Positions 37,901 through 44,712 of a stretch of 64,000 nt of DNA are shown here, in pieces; positions within the stretch are counted from its first letter, which is position 1; each line of letters starts with the position of its first letter. The notes beneath the pieces are model-generated. The model searched no databases. It saw only the letters and a list, made by a program, of their open reading frames with translations, and was not told where the DNA came from. The position numbers and the translations under genes were made by a program. Source of the DNA: Berberis thunbergii (taxonomy: Eukaryota; Streptophyta; Magnoliopsida; Ranunculales; Berberidaceae); contig QNQO01000557.1 of NCBI GenBank assembly GCA_003290165.1, forward strand, positions 186,001 to 250,000, read 5' to 3'.

Positions 37901-40900
37901 GATTAATCTCCGATTGTTCTCTTCTCGCTAGTGGATTCTCGCTAATAGAGTGATACGATTTTTGAATTAATCGTTTGAATAATCCATTTGCCAAGCAATC
38001 CGCAATTTCTGGCCAATTTACCTATAATCACTTTCAAAATTCACCAATTAATCGGTCCATGGCAATGTGTTATGAGAAAAAAATTAAGGTTTTTAAAAAA
38101 ATTCCCTTAACTTCATCAATACCTAGCCATAAAGCAATACCAAGAGTGTGTGAAAATGCTACAAAACAAGAAAGACGAAAAATAAAACATACATACAGAT
38201 ATGTATATGTATATATAAAAAGGAGAGAATAACAACCAAAACTAAAAACTATGGAATCGCACTCTACCATTGAATTCTTAATTTTGTTATAATTTTTCTT
38301 AAATTGTGACAAGTGGTGTTTACTACTTCAATATACATTAATTTTTTCTTTTAAGTAAACATCACTTAGAAGGATAAAAGGAACATAGGCCGATTAATTG
38401 TGATTAATCCCGATTAATCTCATATCACTACTTAACCGATTAGGGTCCGATTAACGATTTAATTACATAGGTTTAACGCTTCTCTCTTTTAACATAATTA
38501 TCCCTAAGTATCCAAGGGTCAGTTGCTCCTCTTGTCTTTATCATAAGGTGTCACAAGTTTTCTTTTCCGAATATACTCAAACAAACAAGAAAAGAGCTAC
38601 AAGGGGTTGAAATAGCCTAAAGAAATTGCAACCCGACCAAGTGAAATACATGACACAAAAAACCATCCCCAATTAACAGTAGTTTTCATCCCCCACATCT
38701 CATAAATACCCTACAAAAAAACTGGAAATATATTTTTAACCTCCCCCTAGAAAAGCTACCATTTTGCTCTAACCAAACAGCCCTGTGCACATCAAAAGAA
38801 CCGTACACCAAAGATGGACCTAATTCTACATGAGAAAGAGCTCCCTCACTTTTAGTAGGCATTACCTAGAAAGAAAGACTCGGTTCACCAACAAAGGAAT
38901 TCTAGGGGAAATGGAGATAAAGATAGTCTACAAACTCCTAGTTTCAGTTTGAAAGGGCATTGCCATGAGGGATATCGTATCTTATGAAAAACTGTTTATT
39001 ATCAAACAAGGTGTATAGCTCAAGGGTGCACCACACCACACAGTGACAACACAGATCTTCACAAACTCTAATCCTCATTCCCACAACCAAAAGTAAACCC
39101 TTTTCTTGAGACTTTCAAGTACATGCAAGATAACTCTTACCCAACACACATACGGCCCTAATACAGGATCCCCATGACTTGAACACCTTGAGTTCCCTAT
39201 CGAAAGCCCAATATACTGAATAGGAAAAGCCCAACATACTGAATAGGAAAAGCCCAAACCCCCACATACTAGCATACTTTTTTTTTATCAGCAAAAGAAA
39301 ACGAAAAATCTTATCGATAAACCAACCTTAGTGGCCTGAGAGAAACTCAGCACTAGGGATCAAAAGTATACATCAAATTACATGTATCAAAGTGTTCGTA
39401 TTCAGCTCCATATCCCCCCAATTGAATATACAACGACAAAAATCTGATTCTGAGAAATACCCCAAGTGTGACCCCAGACCCAATGGGTCACCTTGATCTC
39501 TAACCACACACTGTACTTATTTGGAAACTTCTCTGAAAATTTTGTTTTTCCTTTCTCTCCAGAGAATCCATGAGCATGGAGGATACGAGCCCAGATCCAT
39601 ACAAGCAAACTCTTGAATGTCTGGGTTCGTGCCCATGGCGAATAAAGCTCTTTTGTAGCAGCAAAACACAATAAAGCTCTTTTCTTAACCAATGTGCATC
39701 CTATGCATACGAGTACAGAATTATTTGGGTATCCAAACTTTGATGAATCAAAATGTTCTACATCATGGTCTATAAATGAAGAAAATCTTTGGGCATTTGG
39801 CAAGAGATACACTGCCAAAGACACACGGTAATCGTTGTTTTTAATTTAAAAACACCTACTACAAAAAATGTTTCCGGGCTAAAATTGTACCTTGTGTCCA
39901 CTTCCAGCTTACACGTTTGTTAAACAATTATGTTATAACCTAAAACTTAATTCTGAAAAACTCAGTCAACAGGGGCTTGTTAATGTGCCTGAAAACTTTT
40001 AACCAGAATTAAAATTTTGTTTGCTTCAAACTTCAATCTTCATCTTATATTTCTAACTTTGAAATAATTACAACGTTAAAAATTTCAACTACGGCTTATT
40101 TCTTTATGAAATGAACTTCAGTGTAAGAATTCAGTTTTGGCTCTTAATTTGCTACTTGTATTGACCATTGAGAACCCTTCCTACTATTTGTTTTTTATGA
40201 AGCTAGCCAGAACTCTAAGTTATCTGATCAAGCTTATACTGTATACAGCATTCATATTTAAGAATCATTATTTGATTAAATAATTGAAAAGTAAGTATTT
40301 GTCCCCCAATCATCTATCTCAAAATTAGGTCATGAAAACGCCACCATATCATGAAAATTCCTTTCAGATGGATCTTGATGATTGTAAGAAAACAAATGCT
40401 AGATAAACAGTTTAAACGCACATATATACCAAGATTTGGTGACCAATTAAAAACACACATGGATTGGAGCTCCATTGACAATGCCCCAAACCATGGATTG
40501 GAACTATGAATAAAAACGTCAAAATTCCACACAAGATTATTGAATAATAGGAAAGGCTTCAGTCAGATACCTGTGGAACAATTAATCTCCGAGGGATAAG
40601 CTCCTCATGACGCCGAGCGCAGAACTCCCAGGAACAAATCTTGCAAAATAATAAAAACTATATTAAGAAAACAAACAATGCCCCCAGTTTTATTTACAAA
40701 CCCAGTTTACTTCGCACCTTAAGTTCCGGAGAGAACACTATACGAAGTTGACCATCCCGAACCACACGCAATTGTTCAAATACACTTTCTTGTATTGCTT
40801 TTGCGTAATCTAAAACAATCTGTCCCGAGGCATTCTGATACTCACGAGGCATATCAACATAAAGAAGTTCTTCCAAAGTACCACTATCATACTTTATTTT

Positions 40901-41930
40901 GCACAGCCTGGGTAAAACCTCAACAGTTGTTTCTGAAAGTAAAATAAATTAAAAATATATGTATATCAGATACTGGAGAAAATGGAGATTCAACTGCCCA
41001 CAAGGCCGATCAAGACAAGTATAGAATGAAATCTGACAAGAAAAATGCACAAAAACACAGAAATATAACGTACCAAAACCGCGACCAGGCTTACGATTGC
41101 ATATTTCACAATGCCATACATCCTGCAACATTACAATTTAATATTTGATTATATTAGCTAACAATTATTGAGCATGCAAATATAAGTTCTACATCTAAAG
41201 ATGCTTGGAGTCGTTACCAAGATATCAGTCAGAGTAGTACGATGTCAACAAAGAACACTAAGTAGGAGAAAAGTATTCATGGTTGAGAAAATCTGTTTTC
41301 CATAGCCAGGTTATTTAACCTGAATACCCTTCATCTTCTCAGAATTTCAACAAGATCCAACTACACTTTCATCAGTTCTAGCAATATACCTAAGGAATTC
41401 TAGCAATATACCTGAGGAAAAACACCAGTTGTTTGACGGCCACTTCCATAAAGAGAAACGCACCATCTTTTCTTGGCATAGGGTGCAAAGTACTCGGCAA
41501 CAAATTTCCTCCAGAACTCAATATTGTTATCCTGCAGGAAAGAGGGGGTCAAAACAAAACACAGAGCATATCCAATCCTGCTTGTGGGAAAATAAAAGAG
41601 ATTTGACTGAGAAAGTAATTATATCTTACAGCCGGCCTGTGTTGCTGATGATACATGTAGTGTGTCAAACGCCTAGCACACATCCCAGGTTCATAGGCTG
41701 GTTTTGAAGGAGTCCTCACATGTATGCTCTGTGATTGGAACTGTGGCTGTGCTTGGGACCGTTGTTGAGGAAGCGCTTTCAGTAGTTGATGTTGCTGCTG
41801 TTGTTGCTGAAGCTGTAGAATCCGTTGTTGTTGCAACATATTCATCTGAGCAGCAGCCTGAGAAGACTGCCTTGACATGTGGAGAAAGTGTTGTTGTTGT
41901 TGTTGTTGCTGCTGCTGCTGTTGCTGCTGT

Positions 41931-41962
<32 letters not shown>

Positions 41963-42796
41963 TTGCTGTTGTTGCATGAATAAGGACTGGTCCGTATGTT
42001 GGGGTTCCATTTTGACAGGTCCCAAGCTTCGTAAAGACTGGATTTGTTGAGGTTCCAACTTCACCTGACCCATACCTCGCAGAGACTGCAACTGCTGTTG
42101 CAGCCCATTCTGATCATTACTCATCTGTGGTTCCAATTTTACAGGTCCCCCACTACTCGGTCCACCTCGAATTGATTGATATTGTTGTGGCTGCACATGT
42201 TGCTGCATTTGATGTTGGTGTTGCTGCTGCTGATGTAGCTGTTGTTGTTGCTGCTGTTGTTGGGTATGGGGAACAGAGAATTGCTGCAGTGATTGCTGTC
42301 CATGTTGAAAACTTTGAAGATCAAGCTGTTGATGCTGCAATTGATCTTGAATAAGCTGGTTTCCAGAAGGACTGGGAAATTGTTGTCCCTGAGCTTGACC
42401 AGCAGAGTTGGTATTGGTACTGTTTGACTGTGTAAAAGACACAGAAGGTGCAAAAATTCATACCGTTCCCTACACTAGAAAGCGGATCAGATTCAGCCCC
42501 TGTATCAATACATCCACGTTGTAGACTCCCAGAACCGGAAAGCCCTGAATTTGAAGCACCATTACCAAAGGAATTATTGAGCATAGAAGAAACATTGGAC
42601 ATGTTCCCTATCCCTAGCAATTGATGTTATTATACTGATTCCGCGACGAAACAAGTGAAGGAAAGGGAGACTGTGAGGAAACCCCACTTCCTTGTCCTCC
42701 TCCCAAAATGCTTGAATTTGACCTCAATAGTGAAGGTGTTATTGACTGAGCACCACCTCCACCACCACCAGGAGTTGGAGGTCCTGATGGTACCAT
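9980..42796 (-). CDS. SEU: SEUSS-type transcriptional co-regulator (10 exons, frameshifted as sequenced)
   Basis: This is the only evident host gene. SEUSS is known as a nuclear, glutamine-rich adaptor with an Ldb1-like dimerisation domain. It bridges DNA-binding proteins to the co-repressor LEUNIG, for example in repressing AGAMOUS. Visible here: the MVPSGPPTPGG start; a conserved GAESDPLSSVGNGMNF block; Q-rich segments with three VKLEPQ/VKMEPQ repeats; the Ldb-like core starting MCARRLTHYMYHQQHRP and running through DVWHCEICNRKPGRGF, GTLEELLYVDMPREYQ and FVASARQLAKAL to LQISEVVNSMKDLIDYSRE; and an N/S/Q-rich C-terminus ending FNNLQFDWKSSP. Coding exons are 42796-41630, 41531-41412, 41122-41074, 40932-40718, 40639-40571, 35813-35713, 34462-34367, 15832-15763 and 10920-9980. 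All junctions are GT-AG and the phases fit. Corrected length would be about 940 residues, close to the family. Single-base indels in exons 2, 7 and 8 break the frame as sequenced; assembly error or pseudogenisation are the alternatives. Confidence 0.95.
10921..15762 (-). other. SEU: SEUSS intron 9 (4.8 kb)
   Basis: A long intron with no host exon. A T17 run at about 11735-11752, followed by sequence resembling the tail of a - strand retroelement, lies near its 3' part. A complete small element sits at 14217-14792. The remainder is AT-rich unique-looking DNA with no open reading frame I can support. Confidence 0.8.
14210..14799. mobile_element. Short element of the CAGTGTTCTAAAAA family
   Basis: The element is 14217-14792 (576 bp). 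The left terminus is CAGTGTTCTAAAAAGCG; the right terminus read inward is CCAGTGTTCTAAAAAACGGC. Direct repeats TCTTAAG flank it at 14210-14216 and 14793-14799. There is no coding capacity. A second, larger copy sits at 19791-23036, and the two share the interior AACTTCAATAATTTACAAA and ACCTTATCAATTACAT segments. It is probably a hAT-like MITE, although both copies show 7 rather than 8 matching target bases. Confidence 0.85.
15763..15832 (-). CDS. SEU: SEUSS exon 9
   Basis: An intact 70-nt exon encoding ISEVVNSMKDLIDYSRETGS followed by GPM plus one base. The acceptor is TTTGCAG and the donor GTAAGA. It is isolated between an 18.5-kb and a 4.8-kb intron. Confidence 0.95.
16465..16512. repeat. 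(AAT)n microsatellite
   Basis: About 15 AAT triplets, interrupted once by AAC, inside SEUSS intron 8. Confidence 0.9.
19934..21328. mobile_element. Nested hAT element with CAAGGATGCA ends and 8-bp duplication
   Basis: The element is 19942-21320 (1379 bp). Termini are CAAGGATGCACGGACACGG and, read inward on the right, CAAGGATGCATCGACTC. The perfect 8-bp duplication CATTCAAT lies at 19934-19941 and 21321-21328. Subterminal DNA is rich in GACACGG/CGTGTCCGAC motifs at both ends, as is usual for hAT transposase binding regions. A CTCTCTGTCGATCGAAC repeat tract lies at about 20870-21060. No transposase is encoded. Confidence 0.9.
21690..22986. mobile_element. Nested element with CTRTGCAGTTAAAACG ends
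   Basis: The left end is CTGTGCAGTTAAAACGCCG and the right end read inward is CTATGCAGTTAAAACGGATA. The flanks CACCCAGA (left) and CGCCAGAC (right) look like an 8-bp duplication that has decayed by a substitution and a deletion. It interrupts the GCCCAGACCGCCTAGAC end of the host element. The same termini flank 24314-26327. No transposase is visible. Confidence 0.75.
24306..26335. mobile_element. Second CTRTGCAGTTAAAACG element, carrying a LINE fragment
   Basis: The element is 24314-26327. The left end is CTATGCAGTTAAAACGG and the right end read inward is CTGTGCAGTTTAAAAC. It is flanked by perfect TTAGCAAC at 24306-24313 and 26328-26335, so the target duplication is 8 bp, consistent with hAT. 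The interior is interrupted by a - strand LINE piece at about 24455-25910. Both flanks keep the ATAACGG/TTATATCGG-rich subterminal DNA also seen in the 21690 copy. Confidence 0.8.
24455..25910 (-). pseudogene. LINE reverse transcriptase fragment, 5'-truncated
   Basis: The - strand starts inside the reverse transcriptase: KTRKMPDSWRHSIVVPIYKN, then GDIENCLNYRGIKLMSRTMK. Further on come GRRAR-type linker residues, the catalytic box LFADDIVLMDE (about 25225-25256) and the C-terminal segment AVAEMRMLRWMCGKTRKDKI (about 24790-24840). It ends in a TCATCA microsatellite-like tail on the + strand (24458-24475), as L1/RTE-like plant LINEs often do. The AT-rich flanks (TATTGATATTATTA and TATTGATGTATTATA) may be an imperfect target duplication. 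The FADD box is intact but the frame is broken repeatedly. Confidence 0.85.
27815..30160 (-). pseudogene. LINE (L1-type) remnant
   Basis: The - strand reads as a decayed plant L1 reverse transcriptase. RT motifs are FDFRPISLVNAVYKIISKVL at about 29760-29820 and the catalytic box HYSDDNVLFYYAKN (YSDD in place of YADD/FADD) at about 29410-29440. Next comes CGLQINFRKSSLFGVGY, then the downstream LEESS-type segment. The zinc-finger (zf-RVT) region follows toward 28.2 kb. The element's 3' end is near 27815, where ATTTTATTGATAAAAAGAA resembles the usual LINE tail. Frameshifts and stops are frequent. Confidence 0.8.
30511..31744. mobile_element. Long-TIR (Mutator-like) non-autonomous element
   Basis: The left end (30511-30566) contains GGTTATTTAACTTTTGGTAC and TATGACCCGATGGTGTACC. 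The right end read inward contains AGTTATTTACCTTTGTGGTA and ATGACCAGATGATACC. These are matching inverted ends of about 55 bp at roughly 70 percent identity. Long TIRs like this are characteristic of Mutator-like elements. I could not find a 9-bp target duplication. The interior (30.6-31.5 kb) has short open stretches but nothing I recognise; a captured gene fragment is possible. Confidence 0.55.
31750..33110 (-). pseudogene. LINE reverse transcriptase remnant with a 31-bp tandem duplication
   Basis: The - strand carries RT pieces: SYPKVEKVCLKNRGSF-type near 32680, ASCGIQQG near 32490, and ILQFADNTLFIVANKYQ near 32285-32360, in which the catalytic FADD reads FADN. The sequence TGATACTTGTTGGCAACAAT and its continuation (31 bp) is exactly duplicated in tandem at 32282-32343, just downstream of this box. 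There are many stops. Confidence 0.75.
34367..34462 (-). pseudogene. SEU: SEUSS exon 8 with two extra bases and a premature stop
   Basis: FVASARQLAKALE is intact, followed by GAAGGTGCC where the family pattern predicts GAAGTGCC, and AAATTGATC where AAATGATC is predicted. The two extra bases shift the frame and expose TAG shortly afterwards. The downstream codons for GYTKRYVRCLQ are present in the shifted frame, up to the donor GTATTC. The exon is 96 nt where 94 is expected. Confidence 0.9.
34463..35712 (-). other. SEU: SEUSS intron 7 (1.25 kb)
   Basis: It contains an A26 run at 34921-34946 preceded by transcript-like sequence on the + strand, possibly the poly(A) tail of a short retrocopy. 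No gene is visible. Confidence 0.7.
35713..35813 (-). pseudogene. SEU: SEUSS exon 7 with three extra bases
   Basis: It begins ISQLGAAAQNYQ as in the family and ends NCN plus AT before the donor GTACGT. Between them the observed frame reads unlike any SEUSS, while shifted frames show the expected residues QNASSSLSAQEL. Three single-base insertions (an extra G after ACTACT, an extra T in GAGTTTGC, an extra A in CTAAACTG) account for this. They total +3, so the exon is 101 nt instead of the expected 98 and stays open. Confidence 0.85.
35814..40570 (-). other. SEU: SEUSS intron 6 (4.8 kb)
   Basis: It holds a MITE at 37871-38471, a T9 run at about 39278 that could be the tail of a - strand retroelement, and a 140-codon open stretch at 39824-39402 (- strand) with no recognisable domain. 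Short tandem duplications include GCATATATGCACATCACCAA near 36.1 kb and CATACTGAATAGGAAAAGCC near 39.22 kb. No other gene is visible. Confidence 0.75.
37871..38471. mobile_element. MITE with CCTATGTWATTAAATCG ends
   Basis: The left end is CCTATGTTATTAAATCGGTG and the right end read inward is CCTATGTAATTAAATCGTTA; subterminal CGATTAATC words repeat at both ends. Length is about 601 bp with no coding capacity. The flanks do not show a clear target duplication, so the superfamily is uncertain. Confidence 0.65.
40571..40639 (-). CDS. SEU: SEUSS exon 6, Ldb-like domain
   Basis: Twenty-three intact codons, ICSWEFCARRHEELIPRR followed by LIVPQ. The donor is GTATCT and the downstream intron is 4757 bp. 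Confidence 0.95.
40718..40932 (-). CDS. SEU: SEUSS exon 5, Ldb-like domain core
   Basis: An intact 215-nt exon. It covers TTVEVLPRLCKIKYDSGTLE, ELLYVDMPREYQNASGQIV and FEQLRVVRDGQLRIVFSPEL, ending at a GTGCGA donor. Confidence 0.95.
41074..41122 (-). CDS. SEU: SEUSS exon 4, CxxC-containing piece of the Ldb-like domain
   Basis: The 49-nt exon encodes DVWHCEICNRKPGRGF plus one base, intact, with HCEIC as a conserved Cys pair. Donor GTACGT, acceptor TGCAG. Confidence 0.95.
41412..41531 (-). CDS. SEU: SEUSS exon 3, Ldb-like domain
   Basis: Forty intact codons, DNNIEFWRKFVAEYFAPYAK through GRQTTGVFPQ, between an acceptor TTTCCTGCAG and a donor GTATAT. Phase 0 at both ends. Confidence 0.95.
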
Positions 42797-42806
42797 CTTA
42801 TCCAAC
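41630..42806 (-). pseudogene. SEU: SEUSS exon 2, main Q-rich exon, with a -1/+1 frameshift pair
   Basis: The ATG at 42796-42794 fits the family start MVPS. About 60 codons in (near 42620) the frame jumps: NQYNNIN is followed by a stop, while the conserved continuation LGIGNMSNVSSMLNNSFGNG lies in another frame. The simplest reading is one missing base. Near 42455 a run of five T after ATGAA adds one base and returns to the original frame, which then runs open to the donor at 41629. Between the two lies a conserved block of about 55 residues, so this was coding sequence, not intron. The exon includes a long polyglutamine tract at about 41886-41974 and the start of the Ldb-like domain. Confidence 0.9.
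41886..41974 (-). repeat. SEU: CAG/CAA tract encoding polyglutamine in SEUSS
   Basis: On the coding (-) strand this is a mixed CAG/CAA run of about 29-30 codons in exon 2. It sits between the SDQSLF-type (here TDQSLFMQ) and HFLHMSRQSSQAA segments, where SEUSS proteins normally have a shorter Q run. The mixture of CAA and CAG limits slippage, but length polymorphism is likely. Confidence 0.9.
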
Positions 42807-43293
42807 TGAAAACTGAATACCCAAAATTCCTAAAGCCACATAAACACCACGAATTGGAGTTTGGAAGTGTAAAAACACGAGACAACAATAATCAGGTAAC
42901 AAGTTCCGTGTCACTCATTCAAACAAACAAGCATCCACCTTGTTCAAATCCCAAAATATACAAGGAACATTTTGTGACAAATTGAGTAGAACAAGTAAAT
43001 CGAAGCTAGAGATTTGAGTTGTCAACATTCCACAATTGAGCTAGACTAGAACCCACCCTAAATTTCAAGAATTCACACATCCAGAGATGGACTCCACTTA
43101 CTGAAATGTAACAACCACTCTACTCCAAAACCAAAACCTCAACCTCCCACCCTCAGCTGAAAACCCACAAAAAAACGACTTATAGCTTTCTTTGTTCTCA
43201 AAGCTCAAAATCCAAAGTTCAAAATCTGAAAGAAAGAATTAAATCGAGAATCTAGAGGAAGGATTTTGAAGTCAAAACTGAGAAACCCTAAAA

Positions 43294-43342
<49 letters not shown>

Positions 43343-43700
43343 AAGAAAGAATTAAACAAACAACTCACCACAACCCAGAAGTCAGAAGCCGGAAGCTATC
43401 GAAACAACAAAACTAGTACACAAATACAAACAATATAAAGAAGAAGAAGAAGATCGGTATTAATACTAGTTGTTCTTTCTTCCTCCCCTGATAAGGTAGC
43501 TCGCCAAGCTTCAAATGAAGTAGATGGATGGATGGATTAATCTAGGGTTTCTTCTTCTACTTACTTCTCTCTGTCTGGTTTCGTAGAGACAGACTCTCTC
43601 TTTCTTTCTTTCTCTGTATCTCAGCTGTCTCTATCTGATTTTTCTTTTTTTTCTTTTCTTTTGTTCTTCTTCTCTTCGCTTCACTTCACTTCGTTGGTAG
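42807..43700 (-). other. SEU: SEUSS untranslated exon 1 and 5' UTR intron
   Basis: A donor GTGAGTTG starts at 43368 and an acceptor TTTTCAG ends at 42806, giving a 563-bp intron ten bases before the ATG at 42796. The untranslated exon would run from 43369 to about 43700. Its transcription start is not precisely located; the sequence there is GA-rich on the - strand. SEUSS genes are known to have a 5' UTR intron. Confidence 0.6.
43292..43338. repeat. (AT)n microsatellite in SEUSS 5' UTR intron
   Basis: About 23 AT dinucleotides with one phase break. Confidence 0.95.
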
Positions 43701-44376
43701 TGTGTTGAGTTGTGTTGGCCGCTGTGTCCTTGCGGACCTCAAAATAATTTCCATTCGAATTCATTCAATTTCCTTCTCTATTCAATCTCTGCCTTTACCT
43801 TTTCTGTCCAAGCAAGTCAAATCTTCTTTTTCCTTCACTTCTCATGCCCCCCACCTTATTATTCGAGTTCGAACTTGCGGTAAATCAAAGTCCCAGGTTT
43901 TAGCAATCTCGGTCAATTTTTTGGTTTTGACAATCTAATTAGAGTTAATACCAAAGATTGTGATTTTAATAAAAATTTTGTGTAAGAAACATATATAATA
44001 AATTTTGACAATATATGAAATATGTAAAAAAAAAAAAATAAGGTGCAGATAAATAAACTTATTAAACACATTAAATAAAGCTCAAATATCAAGTATATCT
44101 AAAATTCATGTCATAATTAATAAACCCGACAATCAATATTATTTTATATGCATCCCGAGGCGCCATCTAATGCTCCAAAGCAAACCTCTCATTGTCATCC
44201 GTTATTAATCTCTTCTCTTGCACATACTCTCATTTCTTCTCTTTTCCCGATAATTGTATGTGTCTATCTTCACATACCTCATTGATCAAGCGATCTTTAC
44301 ATCTCAATCTGTTTCTCTACGTAATTTCATCAATCATCAAATATATAGTGTGCAAACGAGACGAGAGAGGGACTAA
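43701..44376. promoter_or_regulatory. Presumed SEUSS promoter region
   Basis: AT-rich DNA between the presumed SEUSS transcription start and the Harbinger element, including an A12 run at about 44027. No specific TATA element or transcription-factor site is called. If this is the proximal promoter, the Harbinger insertion lies about 0.7 kb upstream of the gene. Confidence 0.35.
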
Positions 44377-44547
44377 AGGTGTGTTTGGTTGCACACATTC
44401 CGCGGGAATAGGAATCATATTCCCACTTGGAATAACATTTTGAGTGTTTGTTTGGGATTTTAAAGGTGGGCATGGGATGCCATTACGTGTCATAGATTCA
44501 TTGGTGGGAATGAGACGCCTCACTCATATTGGGAAGACAATTCACGG

Positions 44548-44712
44548 GTCTTCCTCTCCTCTCCTCTCGATCTATTGCTCCAATTCAAGGGTCCTCCTCT
44601 CCTCTCGATCTGTTGCTCTCGAGTTCAAGGGTCTTCCTCTCCTCTCGATCTGCTCAACAGATCTGTTGACAAAAATAATTTGTCTTCCTCTCGATTTGTT
44701 GCTCTCGATCTG
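44548..44712. repeat. Short imperfect repeats near the Harbinger left end
   Basis: TTCAAGGGTCTTCCTCTCCT and TCTCGATCTGTTGCTCTCGA words recur three to four times at roughly 45-60 bp spacing. They lie in what would be the 5' leader of the element's transcript. Confidence 0.6.

Noticed and set aside
39402..39824. 140-codon open - strand stretch in SEUSS intron 6
   Set aside because: No domain is recognised and there is no splice or codon evidence for a gene; it may be a decayed retroelement piece.
41704..42354. Open + strand frames rich in Val/Ala opposite SEUSS exon 2
   Set aside because: They are the reverse complement of CAG/CAA glutamine codons and have no independent support.
42455..42622. 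A small intron to explain the frame change in SEUSS exon 2
   Set aside because: The sequence between the two shifts encodes a conserved SEUSS block, so removing it would delete family sequence, and no bases are left over for an intron at either shift.
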